A DNA stretch of 64,000 nt from Cellulosilyticum sp. (GCA_015058045.1 SVDC01000006.1:37916-101915), one strand, 5' to 3'. Shown: positions 45,609 through 55,401, numbered from the stretch's first letter. Numbers and translations are program-made. The notes: generated by a model from the letters alone, not told the origin.

Positions 45609-45793
45609 AATATATCATTTTTTCTTTCCCTTGTCCATTAAGCATCTCTTGTAAAATGGATAAATAAATTTTCTTCTTGACATCAATTAACCTTTATTTT
45701 ACTTAAAAAACATTATTAGAATTCTAACCAATTTGTACGAATAAAATTTTTTCTTTTACTTTTTTTATCCAATCCTAATTTCCATCTTTTTCA

Positions 45794-45838
45794 AAGTATA
45801 TATGCCGTGCTCAGATACTGAACACGGCATATATACTT
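45794..45838 (-). terminator. Hairpin downstream of DUF1653 gene
   Basis: Perfect 16-bp stem (AAGTATATATGCCGTG with its complement), 13-base loop, 8 bases past the stop at 45846. The T run on the minus strand is weak. Confidence 0.65.
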
Positions 45839-45845
45839 CTTAAAT

Positions 45846-46094
45846 TTATTTTACACTTTGGACTTCTACACATTCAAAACGATACTTTTGACCTGTTGGA
45901 TTTTCTTTTTCCGACGGCACTTCTTCTATAAACATTTGATATGGTCTAACAAATAGTCCACAGTCCCCATAAAGAGCTTTATAAAGTACTAATATTTCTT
46001 GTGTCTCTGAATGTTTGACTAAATCCATCATCAAATAGTAATCACCTTTAAAATGTCTAAATATCTTCCCTTTATCTAATGTAATATCTCTCAC
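45846..46094 (-). CDS. DUF1653 family protein
   Basis: Small protein of 82 residues with the DUF1653 pattern: GKIFRHFKGDYYLMMDLVKHSET, then LVLYKALYGDCGLFVRPYQMFIEEV. The fold is small, mostly beta; the function is unknown. It starts 5 bases past the FAH-family gene stop, so the two are cotranscribed. Confidence 0.9.
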   Translation of the reverse strand: MRDITLDKGKIFRHFKGDYYLMMDLVKHSETQEILVLYKALYGDCGLFVRPYQMFIEEVPSEKENPTGQKYRFECVEVQSVK

Positions 46095-46099
46095 TTTTT

Positions 46100-46978
46100 C
46101 TACCTCACATAATTTGTTAATGAACCAATCCCTTCAATTTCACAAGTAATTTCATCCCCTGACTTTAAAAACTGAGGTGGCTGCATCCCCATTCCTACAC
46201 CTGCTGGTGTTCCCATGGCAATAATAGTCCCCGCTTTTAAAGTCATACCTTGTGAAAGCTCTGAAATTACATGACTAATTCCAAAAATCAAAAGGTCGGT
46301 AGTTGCATTTTGCCTAAGTTCACCATTAACTCTAGAACAAATAGATAATACTGGTGGTCTTGTAAAACAATCCTCAGTTACAATATATGGTCCCATTGGC
46401 AAAAATCCATCTAGACTCTTCCCAAAATACCATTGTTTATGGCGTGTCTGTAAATTCCTTGCACTGACATCATTAATAATGGTATAACCAAATACATACT
46501 CAAAGGCATCTTCTTGACGGACATTTTTAGCATCCTTACCAATAATTACGGCTAACTCTACCTCATAGTCTAAGCTATCTACTAGATTTTCATACGCAGG
46601 AATAATACTTCCATCTGCGCCTGCACGATTCACACGCTTTGAAAAATAAACAGCATAAGGTCTTTCTCCTCCAAAAGCTTCTTCTTTATATCGTGCAGAT
46701 TCTACTGCATGTGCCATATAATTAATCCCTAAACAAATAATATCTTGTTGTGGGTGTGGGATAGGGGCCTGTATTTGGATTGCATCTTTCAGAATCCCCT
46801 TATTTTCTTTTATATAGTTTTCTAAAACTTGCTTTTCCTCTATGGTTATATTTTGAATGAACGCATTCATCGTCTTATAACTTAGTCCTGCCTCCTCAAT
46901 AGAAACAACATGTGCCTGATCTTGGGTTAATACACCTACTTTTTCTATTCCATTTTCTGAGTAAGTTAATAGTTTCAC
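46100..46978 (-). CDS. Fumarylacetoacetate hydrolase family protein
   Basis: Metal-dependent C-C bond hydrolase or decarboxylase of 292 residues. The FAH domain (about 75-290) has GINYMAHAVES, the acidic ligand pattern DYEVELAVIIGKDAKNV, ARNLQTRHKQWYFGKSLDGFLPMGPYIV and GTPAGVGMG. Family members act on ring-cleavage or keto-acid intermediates; the substrate here is unknown. The N-terminal 70 residues form the usual extra cap. It forms a two-gene operon with DUF1653. Confidence 0.9.
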   Translation of the reverse strand: MKLLTYSENGIEKVGVLTQDQAHVVSIEEAGLSYKTMNAFIQNITIEEKQVLENYIKENKGILKDAIQIQAPIPHPQQDIICLGINYMAHAVESARYKEEAFGGERPYAVYFSKRVNRAGADGSIIPAYENLVDSLDYEVELAVIIGKDAKNVRQEDAFEYVFGYTIINDVSARNLQTRHKQWYFGKSLDGFLPMGPYIVTEDCFTRPPVLSICSRVNGELRQNATTDLLIFGISHVISELSQGMTLKAGTIIAMGTPAGVGMGMQPPQFLKSGDEITCEIEGIGSLTNYVR

Positions 46979-47075
46979 TTCAATCTCCCCTTATATTAAT
47001 CTTCTTATCTATTTTTATTTATAAACATCTATAGACGGTTATCTTCTGCATTAAGCTCACATCTATTCTACCGCT

Positions 47076-47636
47076 CTAGATCTTGTCTCTTTTAATTCCC
47101 ACAAAAATTGGCGGACAGTTTGGACGATTATAAAACTCACTTACTATAACTGTATATTTTTTAGAATCGATAGTCTTAAGATATGCCATAATCGCATCCT
47201 TCTCTTCAAACCCTGTATCCCCACCATGATAAATACAAAGTGCCATAGCACCATCCAATTTTAAAAGTCTAAGCCCTTCTTCTATTGCACGAATACTTTC
47301 TTCTTTTTGGGTACAAATCTGATGATCCCCACCTGGTAAGTAGCCAAAATTAAACATCATACCATCTACACTGGCTTCACTAGCATAGTGTGCCATCTTA
47401 GTATGGCTTTCTAAATATACCTCTGCATTATAACCTTTCTCTTGTAAAAGTGCTTTAGTACTTGCTACTGCTTCTTCTTGAATATCAAATGCAATCACTT
47501 TTCCTGTAGCACCTACTAATTCACATAAGAACGCTGTATCATTTCCTCTACCAGCTGTAGCATCGATACAAAAGTTTCCCTCCTTAACAAAACGCTTCAT
47601 CCAATCTTGTGCTAAATATACTGTATTAATCTTCAT
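47076..47636 (-). CDS. mnmM: MnmM-type tRNA methyltransferase (YtqB)
   Basis: SAM-dependent methyltransferase of 186 residues. Class I motif: CIDATAGRGNDTAFLCEL (about 22-39), then AFDIQEEAV for SAM ribose binding. The family-specific NFGYLPGGDHQICT (about 95-108) and the end SEFYNRPNCPPIFVGIKR match YtqB, which methylates 5-aminomethyl-2-thiouridine at the tRNA wobble position. The gene is single. A CCTTTC-type ribosome complement precedes the ATG. Confidence 0.9.
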   Translation of the reverse strand: MKINTVYLAQDWMKRFVKEGNFCIDATAGRGNDTAFLCELVGATGKVIAFDIQEEAVASTKALLQEKGYNAEVYLESHTKMAHYASEASVDGMMFNFGYLPGGDHQICTQKEESIRAIEEGLRLLKLDGAMALCIYHGGDTGFEEKDAIMAYLKTIDSKKYTVIVSEFYNRPNCPPIFVGIKRDKI

Positions 47637-47831
47637 CCCACTTTCCTTTCTAGTTTCATCTCTCGTATTTTTTGTATCTCATATGGTCTTTTTAAGCATC
47701 CTTTTAAGATAAGGATTATTTTCTCTCTATTATAACGACTTCTTTCTCTTTAATCAAAAAATCATCTATATAATTTCTTAATGTATTTGATTTATACTAC
47801 CTCATATCAGACTGACAGGAGGGGATACAAT

Positions 47832-48224
47832 ATGGATCGTTTTAAAAAATTTATGATAGGACGCTATGGAACTGATCAACTATCACTTTCACTATTAGGT
47901 TTAGGTTTATTCCTATGCCTAGTAACCATGCCTTTTCGCTTTATTCTTATTAGGCTTATTCCACTCATTCCTATTGTTCTTTGTTATTTTCGCGTTTTTA
48001 GTAAAAATATTTATAAGCGCCAACAAGAAAACTTTAAGTTTATTCGCTTCTATACACCGATTATAAAGCGTTTTCAAGTCTTAAAGAAACGTTTTAATGA
48101 AAGAAAAACTCATCGTTATTTTAAATGTCCTAGTTGTAAACAAACATTACGTGTACCAAAGGGGAAAGGGAATATTTCTATTACTTGTCCTAAATGTAAA
48201 AATATATTTCATGGACGCTCCTAA
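47832..48224 (+). CDS. Membrane protein with C-terminal zinc ribbon
   Basis: Protein of 130 residues. A basic N-terminus is followed by two adjacent hydrophobic helices (about 17-58), a basic linker rich in Arg/Lys/Phe (60-98), and a zinc ribbon (CPSCKQTL and CPKCKNIF, about 102-125). It resembles other clostridial zinc-ribbon membrane proteins of unknown role. The AGGAGGGG site before 47832 selects this ATG over the one at 47781. Single gene, convergent with the ferritin-like gene. Confidence 0.8.
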   Translation: MDRFKKFMIGRYGTDQLSLSLLGLGLFLCLVTMPFRFILIRLIPLIPIVLCYFRVFSKNIYKRQQENFKFIRFYTPIIKRFQVLKKRFNERKTHRYFKCPSCKQTLRVPKGKGNISITCPKCKNIFHGRS

Positions 48225-48274
48225 AGTATACTTATAATCTATAACTAAAGTCCTTTTTTGATTAGAGGAAAAAT

Positions 48275-48312
48275 AAAAATGAGAGATTGCCTATGTCCAA
48301 TCTCTCATTTTT
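48275..48312. terminator. Bidirectional terminator, zinc-ribbon / ferritin-like genes
   Basis: 15-bp perfect stem (AAAAATGAGAGATTG with its complement), 8-base loop, with T and A runs outward. Confidence 0.9.
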
Positions 48313-48327
48313 TATTTTGGTTGATTC

Positions 48328-49575
48328 TTAGACGCCTTTTACTCTACCTAACTGAATTTGATCACATGTACGGTCACGTAAACATTCTATTGGATTGAGG
48401 GCTTCTTCAAAACGATAATCTTCGCCACGTTTACTAATTTCTTGATTAATAACTAAATGGCTCGTTACATTGCTTGTAGGATCATTTACTTTTTCTTGAT
48501 ATTTAAAAAATCTTGCATCATCTGGTAAGTTATCTACCTCTGTATAATCTTCTTTATCTTGTGTTAAACGTACTGTACGATTCAATACATCTCTTACATA
48601 CTCTTTATTAGGTCCAAGATGTAATAGTTCTGGAAAAGTTGCATCTGGAATTACTTGTTGCCATTCTCGTCCTTCATATTGTTTCAGCAGTTCTGCAGCC
48701 TTATGAAGTTGTGCTACTTCTTGATGGAAATGACATTCCCAAATCTTTTTAATATCTGGATCTACTTCATCTTGATAACAAGAATAGTATAAATAGCATT
48801 CTGTATACTCGTGCATTAAAAGTTCCTCTAACCAAGTACAGTTTGGATCTTTTAAAGAACCATATTCAGAAACATGCTGCTCTTCTACAAGTCCTATTTC
48901 TTGATAAAGTTTACGGCCTATATCTGTTAAATAGACTGGGCTAACATTCATATAGTAGTTCATAGTTTGTTGTTCTGCAGCAGTGATAATGCCTATTTGT
49001 AATTTCGTTAATAAATCTGCTTCTTTATAATTGACAAATGGTTTAACTGAATCATACGGATGTCTATGATGGGCAATGGTTGGTCTAGCTGGCATAATCT
49101 CTGTATAGCAGCCCACTAATTTTTCTGCATGCATATTGGTCTCAAATTCCATTAAATCAGAATAACGATATAAATGATCAAAATCCTCCAACAGCGCAAA
49201 ATTTAATGCCTTTTTTACCACTTCATTTTTTTCTTTTTTTGCAAGTTCACATGTTAAATCAACAGCCAACTGTTCATAACCAATGGTATGCTCTAGTACG
49301 GTTTCATCAATAGGTTTTAAGTTAGCAATTTTCATTTGTTGTTGCTTTTCAATTCTTCTAGAAAGCGCTAACTCTCTTCTTAAATCATTATTATTACAAT
49401 GGCGATGGAATTGATGTGAAAACCAATTTGCCTCAAATTCTGTACCATTCATTAAAATAACACGTAATCTAGTATAAGGATCTACTGTATTTTTATTATA
49501 AGCTTTAGGATAAATTTGGTTCCAGTCTTCAATGGTTTTTTCTATTGGAACGGCTTTTTCTTCAAATGGGTTCAT
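48328..49575 (-). CDS. Predicted tandem ferritin-like diiron protein
   Basis: Protein of 415 residues; I cannot name a family. Two helical segments contain Glu/His sets like diiron carboxylate bundles. The first (about 95-160) has EHTIGYEQLAVD, then LLEDFDHLYRYSD. The second (about 230-300) has GLVEEQHVSEY, LLMHEYTECYLYY and HFHQEVAQLHKAAELL. In the second, E-x2-H motifs recur at helix-like spacing. An AHHRHPYD loop lies between them, and the C-terminal 90 residues are Asp/Arg-rich without a motif. No signal peptide. It may store iron or reduce peroxide, but this is inferred from motifs alone. Confidence 0.6.
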   Translation of the reverse strand: MNPFEEKAVPIEKTIEDWNQIYPKAYNKNTVDPYTRLRVILMNGTEFEANWFSHQFHRHCNNNDLRRELALSRRIEKQQQMKIANLKPIDETVLEHTIGYEQLAVDLTCELAKKEKNEVVKKALNFALLEDFDHLYRYSDLMEFETNMHAEKLVGCYTEIMPARPTIAHHRHPYDSVKPFVNYKEADLLTKLQIGIITAAEQQTMNYYMNVSPVYLTDIGRKLYQEIGLVEEQHVSEYGSLKDPNCTWLEELLMHEYTECYLYYSCYQDEVDPDIKKIWECHFHQEVAQLHKAAELLKQYEGREWQQVIPDATFPELLHLGPNKEYVRDVLNRTVRLTQDKEDYTEVDNLPDDARFFKYQEKVNDPTSNVTSHLVINQEISKRGEDYRFEEALNPIECLRDRTCDQIQLGRVKGV

Positions 49576-49660
49576 CTACGTTTTCTCTTCTTTCTCTATT
49601 AAATTTGTTTAACCCCAACTTCCTTTCTCTTTTTATTTATAGTGTATAAATTAGTTCTTA

Positions 49661-50836
49661 TTAATAAGTTTCTTTAGGCGTATGCACATGCTCATGACTA
49701 TATGCAACTTCACCATCAATAAATGTATAGAGTGTATGGGTTAAAGTCTGCATAGGATTATCATCGAATATGGCAATATCTGCATCCTTTCCAACCTCTA
49801 GGCTCCCTACTCTATCTGCTACTCCACAAATTTCAGCTGGATTAATCGTAATGGCCTTTAATCCTTCTTCCAGACTTAGCCCATCTCTAACTGCAAATCC
49901 TGCACATTTAGGTAAGTACTGAACAGGGGTAACAGGATGGTCTGTGGTAATAGCAATTTTAGTGCCTTCTTTGGCTATAATACCAGGTGTTTTAAAGCTT
50001 ACATTTTGTACTTCTATTTTATTTCTTGTTGTTAATGCAGGTCCTACAATAGCAGGATAGCCAGAACGCTTGACCTCTTCTGGTATTAAATATCCTTCAC
50101 TACAGTGATCCAGCGTCATGTGTAAATCAAACTCCTTGGCAATACGAATGGCTGTTAAAATATCATCTGCACGATGTACATGGGCTTTTAAAGGAATTTC
50201 TTTTTTTAGCACTGGAATCCATGGCTCTAACCTAAAATCAGGTTCAAAATCCTTACCACCTGCTTCTTTTTTCTTTAAATAAAGCTTTGCTTTAACAATT
50301 TCTTCTCTTAAAAGTGCTGCAATCCCCATTCGGGTGCAAGGCATTTTTTGTTGTCCGCCATATTCTCTTTTAGGATTCTCACCAAATGCAACCTTCATAG
50401 CTGCTGGCGCCATAAGAATTAGCTCATCAATAACACGTCCTTTTGTTTTCATGAAAACATATTGTCCACCAACTACATTAGCACTTCCTGGTCCAACCAT
50501 AATAGATGTAATCCCTGCCCTTACTGCATCATCAAAAGCAGCATCTAAAGTATTAATTCCATCAATAGCTCTTACAAAAGGCGTAATAGGATTAGTCATC
50601 TCATTGCAATCATCCCCTTCAACACCTTTCTTTTCTTCTGTAATTCCTACATGGCAGTGTGCTTCAATAATACCTGGCATCACCCAACCACCTTTGGCAT
50701 CAATCACTTCCATATCCGGTGTTTCTTCTATAACCTCAGCAATCTTGGCGATTTTGCTCCCTTTTATTAAAATACAGCCTTTTTCATAATTTTTCCCTAT
50801 CATAGTAAGAATCTTACCATTTTTAATTAGTTTCAT
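49661..50836 (-). CDS. Amidohydrolase (imidazolonepropionase-like)
   Basis: TIM-barrel metal hydrolase of 391 residues. The start has the small beta domain (MKLIKNGKILTMIGKNYEKG). Metal ligands are seen as IEAHCHVGI (His-x-His near 60), HVHRADDI, LDHCSEGYLI and TTDHPVTP (the last Asp). The end GKDADIAIFDDNPM is a common amidohydrolase tail. The substrate is unknown; such enzymes act on cyclic amides or dipeptides. Single gene, divergent from prfC. Confidence 0.9.
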   Translation of the reverse strand: MKLIKNGKILTMIGKNYEKGCILIKGSKIAKIAEVIEETPDMEVIDAKGGWVMPGIIEAHCHVGITEEKKGVEGDDCNEMTNPITPFVRAIDGINTLDAAFDDAVRAGITSIMVGPGSANVVGGQYVFMKTKGRVIDELILMAPAAMKVAFGENPKREYGGQQKMPCTRMGIAALLREEIVKAKLYLKKKEAGGKDFEPDFRLEPWIPVLKKEIPLKAHVHRADDILTAIRIAKEFDLHMTLDHCSEGYLIPEEVKRSGYPAIVGPALTTRNKIEVQNVSFKTPGIIAKEGTKIAITTDHPVTPVQYLPKCAGFAVRDGLSLEEGLKAITINPAEICGVADRVGSLEVGKDADIAIFDDNPMQTLTHTLYTFIDGEVAYSHEHVHTPKETY

Positions 50837-51024
50837 ATAAATCCCTCATTTTCTATATTTCATCTCATATATATCCTATTATTTTCCTTTACTGCATAAA
50901 ATATTCTTTTATCTTCTCTTTATCAGTAAAATCTCATTTTAATTACTACTTATTTTTTATTTTCAAATATCCTCTGGTATCAACTATACTATAGTGCCAC
51001 ATACTAAGTGTATTCACTCTCAAC

Positions 51025-51053
51025 TTGACAATCACAAGGCTTAGCCTGATAAT
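51025..51053 (+). promoter_or_regulatory. Promoter of prfC
   Basis: TTGACA (51025-51030) and GATAAT (51048-51053) are 17 bases apart, about 40 bases before the start. Confidence 0.75.
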
Positions 51054-51094
51054 AATATAGTTATAAATGTAATGAAAATATAAGGATGGTTAAT

Positions 51095-52693
51095 ATGTCA
51101 AACACAATAAATGAAATTCAAAGACGTAGAACCTTTGCTATTATTTCTCACCCTGATGCTGGTAAAACCACATTAACTGAGAAATTCCTTCTTTACGGAG
51201 GTGCCATTAGAGAGGCTGGTTCTGTTAAATCTAGACGTTCCCAAAAACATGCAGTATCTGACTGGATGGAAATTGAAAAACAAAGAGGGATTTCGGTTAC
51301 TTCCAGTGTGCTTCAATTTAACTACAACAATTTCTGTATCAATATTCTAGATACACCTGGGCATCAGGACTTCAGTGAGGATACTTACCGTACACTTGTT
51401 GCTGCAGATAGTGCGGTAATGGTTATCGATGCCGCTAAAGGGGTTGAGGAACAAACAAAGAAGCTTTTCAAGGTTTGTAAAATGCGTGGGATTCCTATCT
51501 TTACTTTCATCAATAAAATGGATGCTCATGGTAAAGACCCATTTGAACTTTTAGAAGAACTTGAAAATGTATTAGGGATTCGTTCTTATCCTATGGACTG
51601 GCCTATTGGTAGCGGGAAAGAATTTAAAGGGGTTTATAACCGTCGTAAAAAGCAAATTGAGTTATTTGATGAAGGAAACCATGGTGAATCTATTGTAGGC
51701 GCTGTAAAAGGTGAAGTAGATGATCCACAAATCAAAGAACTCCTTGGTGATTACTTACATGAAAAATTAACAGAAGATCTAGAGCTTCTTGATGTAGCAG
51801 GTGATGCTTATGAAGAAGAACGTATTTTAAATGGTGATTTAACACCTGTCTTCTTCGGAAGTGCTTTAACAAACTTTGGGGTAGAACCATTCCTTGAAGC
51901 CTTCCTCGATATTACAACACCACCACAACCACGTAAAAGTAATCTTGGTCCAATTGAGCCAACAGAAGATTATTTCTCAGGTTTCATTTTCAAAATTCAA
52001 GCCAATATGAATCCTGCTCATAGAGACCGTATTGCATTCCTTCGTATTTGTTCTGGTGTCTTTGAAAAAGGAATGATGGTTAACCTTGTTCAAAAAGGTA
52101 AAAAAGTAAAACTTGCTCAACCACAACAATTCTTAGCACAAGACCGTGCTACAGTAGATACAGCTTATCCAGGAGATATTATCGGTATTCATGATCCGGG
52201 TATCTTTAATATTGGTGATACACTTTGTAGCGATAACAAAAAACTCTTCTATGAAGGGATTCCTCAATTCGCTCCAGAACACTTTATGCGTGTTTCTACT
52301 TTAAATGCTTTAAAACGTAAACAATTTATGAAAGGCATTCTTCAACTTGCTGAAGAAGGTTCTATTCAAGTGTTTAGACCACACCTTACAGGTACTGAAG
52401 AATTAATCGTAGGGGTAGTTGGTGTCCTCCAATTTGAAGTTTTAGAATATCGTCTTAAAAATGAATATGGTGTAGAAATTAAAATGCAACGCTTACCATA
52501 TCGTTTTATTCGTTGGATCGAAGCTGAAGACTTTAACTATGATAAATTTAAAGGTTCTATGGACTCTACTTTAGTAGAAACTCCAGAAGGTGAACCTGTT
52601 CTTCTTTGTGAATTTGAATGGTCTGTTCGTCAAATTCAAGAACGTAATCCAGAAGTAGTTTTACGTGAAACACATTTAAAGCCTGCTGAATAA
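51095..52693 (+). CDS. prfC: Peptide chain release factor 3
   Basis: Translational GTPase that recycles RF1/RF2 from the ribosome after peptide release, 532 residues. G1 is SHPDAGKTTLTE (about 17-28), followed by the RF3 switch region KQRGISVTSSVLQF (G2), DTPGHQDFSEDTYRTL (G3) and NKMDAHGKDP (G4). Domains II-III then continue to the C-terminal RNPEVVLRETHLKPAE. The start after AAGGATGG at 51095 is preferred over the ATG at 51086. Single gene with promoter and terminator. Confidence 0.97.
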   Translation: MSNTINEIQRRRTFAIISHPDAGKTTLTEKFLLYGGAIREAGSVKSRRSQKHAVSDWMEIEKQRGISVTSSVLQFNYNNFCINILDTPGHQDFSEDTYRTLVAADSAVMVIDAAKGVEEQTKKLFKVCKMRGIPIFTFINKMDAHGKDPFELLEELENVLGIRSYPMDWPIGSGKEFKGVYNRRKKQIELFDEGNHGESIVGAVKGEVDDPQIKELLGDYLHEKLTEDLELLDVAGDAYEEERILNGDLTPVFFGSALTNFGVEPFLEAFLDITTPPQPRKSNLGPIEPTEDYFSGFIFKIQANMNPAHRDRIAFLRICSGVFEKGMMVNLVQKGKKVKLAQPQQFLAQDRATVDTAYPGDIIGIHDPGIFNIGDTLCSDNKKLFYEGIPQFAPEHFMRVSTLNALKRKQFMKGILQLAEEGSIQVFRPHLTGTEELIVGVVGVLQFEVLEYRLKNEYGVEIKMQRLPYRFIRWIEAEDFNYDKFKGSMDSTLVETPEGEPVLLCEFEWSVRQIQERNPEVVLRETHLKPAE

Positions 52694-52706
52694 AATATAG
52701 CAAAAC

Positions 52707-52747
52707 AAAAGCGCTTCCTAAACCTCTGTTTGTTTGGAAGCGCTTTT
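52707..52747 (+). terminator. Terminator of prfC
   Basis: 12-bp stem AAAAGCGCTTCC with its complement, 17-base loop, ending in TTTT. Confidence 0.8.
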
Positions 52748-52849
52748 ACTTTATGTACTCATAAATGGTTAAAATCATTTCTATTAGCCTTTCTAAATAA
52801 TGTCCTTTATTGTGTATTCTTCTAGTTCTTCTTTAAATTCTCTATCTCT

Positions 52850-53656
52850 TTATGCTCTTGTACAGGCAACCTCTTCGATGGGGATATAATCTTCTGCCTC
52901 TTCATTATAGATATTTCTAATGAGAATAAATGGGGTACATTCATCATCTTGACCTGCTGGATTATCTTGAATCATGGCCTTTAATGCTTCTTCTCTTCCT
53001 TTTAGATAGCTACTACTTCCTAAAATATCTACGCTGATATCATTAGCATCAACAATCATTGTTGGAATACCAAAGTTCACCTCAATCTCATCACATACCT
53101 TATCAGGCTCTTTAGGTGATAAAACAGCTAAAGAGTGATAACGCCGAAAAGCGGAATGTTCATAAAATCCATCTATTCCTGCTACTTCTTTTCCTAGGCA
53201 AACATAAAACAAGCCTTTTTTTCCAATGCATTTTCCTAATACGCCTACTATACAAGCGCCTAATACTCTCCAAATACCTTTCATATTAATCACTAGTTGT
53301 AACTTATAGGGCTCATCCATTCCAATACCACTTCTTGTTTTGGTTGCAAACTTAGATAAAAACTTTGCCCAAAACCCTAAATGGACTGCTTCTTTATGTA
53401 CCGTTTGTTTTTGACACATGCCAATAACCTTCTCACTAATGGATAGGATGTCACCCTCTCTATAAAGTGGCATCACATACTTCTTAATAAGCTGATGATA
53501 ATCTTCTCCCTCTTCTACAAAATGCGTTTGCAGAGCATAACGTTCATAACGTACATCATCTACACTAATAACTCCTCTTATATAATAAATCGACTCATTG
53601 AAAACTCTTTTATTCCCTTCAATATTTAAATTTCCCTCATACCATATCTTTGCCAA
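52850..53656 (-). CDS. CofE-like (F420-0:gamma-glutamyl ligase fold) protein
   Basis: Protein of 268 residues. The layout matches a family of firmicute proteins related to F420-0:gamma-glutamyl ligase: RGVISVDDVRYERYALQTHFV, GDILSISEKVIGMCQ, then MIVDANDISVDILGSSS and MIQDNPAGQDDECTPFILIR. In F420 makers CofE adds glutamate to F420-0. No F420 biosynthesis gene is seen nearby and clostridia of this type are not known to make F420, so another gamma-glutamyl transfer is likely. Single gene. Confidence 0.78.
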   Translation of the reverse strand: MAKIWYEGNLNIEGNKRVFNESIYYIRGVISVDDVRYERYALQTHFVEEGEDYHQLIKKYVMPLYREGDILSISEKVIGMCQKQTVHKEAVHLGFWAKFLSKFATKTRSGIGMDEPYKLQLVINMKGIWRVLGACIVGVLGKCIGKKGLFYVCLGKEVAGIDGFYEHSAFRRYHSLAVLSPKEPDKVCDEIEVNFGIPTMIVDANDISVDILGSSSYLKGREEALKAMIQDNPAGQDDECTPFILIRNIYNEEAEDYIPIEEVACTRA

Positions 53657-53717
53657 CTAAATCACCTTTACTTTCTTAAGTTTTATCTCTTTTTAACTGT
53701 CCACCTTGAATGTTTTA

Positions 53718-53747
53718 TTGTTTATTTTTTCCAAATTATGGTATAAT
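53718..53747 (+). promoter_or_regulatory. Probable distant promoter of selO
   Basis: TTGTTT (53718-53723) and TATAAT (53742-53747) with 18-base spacing, giving a leader of about 170 bases. The leader holds complementary segments: TGTCTAC near 53770 with GTAGACA near 53873, and TTCTAAT with ATTAGAA. These could fold. Confidence 0.5.
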
Positions 53748-53928
53748 TATATCAATTTCCGAGTTATTTGTCTACCTTCTAATCTTCTACCCAATTTAAC
53801 TTTTTTAATACCTTAAATTAGAATAGATAATCTCCATTGGTTAAGCATAATAACAAGTACTTTGTAGACACTAAGAGAAAGATATCATAACTATTTATAT
53901 ACCAAATTGATCACAAGGGGATGACATC

Positions 53929-55401
53929 ATGAACGAGATAGAAAAATCTTTAAATCCAATTATAAAATTAGAACATACCTATACAAGCTTACCAAATCAT
54001 TTATTCACTAAGCAGATGCCAGCCCATGTTCCCTCTCCTAAGCTGATTGTACTCAATACTAAGCTCGCCCAAACATTAGGAATGGATGTAACACGCCTGC
54101 AAAGTGATGCAGGAACTCAGTTTTTTTCAGGTAATGGTCCTTTTGAAGAACCACCTATTGCACAAGCTTACGCTGGACATCAATTCGGCTATTTTACTAA
54201 ATTAGGGGATGGTCGTGCGCTTCTTCTAGGTGAATATATTACACCTCATGGAGAAAAATACGATGTTCAGCTAAAGGGCTCTGGAAGAACACCTTATTCA
54301 AGAGGTGGAGATGGTAAAGCTGCTTTAGGTCCTATGTTAAGAGAATACATTATAAGTGAAGCCATGGACGCTTTAGGAATTCCTACTACACGTAGTTTAG
54401 CTGTTGTTACAACAGGAGAGATGATTCAGCGTGAAGTACCACTAGAGGGGGCCATCTTAACTCGTATTGCCAAGAGCCATATACGTGTGGGTACCTTTCA
54501 ATATGTTGCTAAGTGGGGCACTATAAATGATCTTAAAGCATTAGCAGATTATACTCTAGAAAGACTTTTTAATCCCTGTCCAAACCAATCTAATCCCTAC
54601 TTATATTTGTTAGAACAAGTTGTAAAACGTCAAGCATCACTTATTGCTATATGGCAGCTTGTTGGCTTTATTCATGGTGTAATGAATACAGACAATATGA
54701 CTATTAGTGGCGAAACTATTGACTATGGCCCTTGTGCTTTTATGGATATTTATGATCCTAAAACAGTTTTTAGTTCGATTGATCGTGAGGGTCGTTATGC
54801 TTATGGACAGCAACCTATTATGGCAGGCTGGGATTTAGCGCGATTTGCTGAGACCTTATTACCACTTCTCCATAGCGATGCTAAGGAATCAGTAAAAATA
54901 GCACAAGAAACCCTCAATGGATTTAAACAACAATATGATACTTTTTGGATAGAAGGTATGTGTGCTAAATTAGGCCTCCAAGAAACACAAGATGATGATT
55001 TAGACTTAATCCAATCCCTTCTTCATTTAATGGAGACCTATAAAGCCGACTATACCAATACTTTCCGCTTATTAACCCTAGGCCAACAAGCCTCCTTAGA
55101 TTTTTCTCAAGCTGAAGACTTTAAGACCTGGGAAACCAAATGGCAAAATCGATTAAATGCTCAAGCAGTTTCCAAGGAAAACATTCAAAAATTGATGATG
55201 ACCCATAATCCAGTAGTCATTCCACGTAATCATAAAGTAGAAGAAGCTTTAGCAGCAGCTACAAATCATCACAACTATAAGATTATGAATGAACTACTTA
55301 AAGCACTTCGTTCCCCTTATGACTATACTGGAGCTTATGCTGAAGATTTACTTGTGGTCAAACAAACAAGTTGTGGCTATAAAACTTTTTGTGGTACATG
55401 A
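53929..55401 (+). CDS. selO: SelO family protein AMPylase (YdiU)
   Basis: Pseudokinase-fold enzyme of 490 residues that transfers AMP to protein targets under redox stress. Motifs seen: AYAGHQFGYFTKLGDGRALLLGE, KGSGRTPYSRGGDGKAALGPM, the Arg-rich LREYIISEA, and HGVMNTDNMTISGETIDYGPCAFMD with the catalytic Asn/Asp. The C-terminus ends CGT: a conserved Cys occupies the position of selenocysteine in eukaryotic SelO. Single gene with a distant promoter and a terminator shared with the isomerase gene. Confidence 0.95.
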   Translation: MNEIEKSLNPIIKLEHTYTSLPNHLFTKQMPAHVPSPKLIVLNTKLAQTLGMDVTRLQSDAGTQFFSGNGPFEEPPIAQAYAGHQFGYFTKLGDGRALLLGEYITPHGEKYDVQLKGSGRTPYSRGGDGKAALGPMLREYIISEAMDALGIPTTRSLAVVTTGEMIQREVPLEGAILTRIAKSHIRVGTFQYVAKWGTINDLKALADYTLERLFNPCPNQSNPYLYLLEQVVKRQASLIAIWQLVGFIHGVMNTDNMTISGETIDYGPCAFMDIYDPKTVFSSIDREGRYAYGQQPIMAGWDLARFAETLLPLLHSDAKESVKIAQETLNGFKQQYDTFWIEGMCAKLGLQETQDDDLDLIQSLLHLMETYKADYTNTFRLLTLGQQASLDFSQAEDFKTWETKWQNRLNAQAVSKENIQKLMMTHNPVVIPRNHKVEEALAAATNHHNYKIMNELLKALRSPYDYTGAYAEDLLVVKQTSCGYKTFCGT

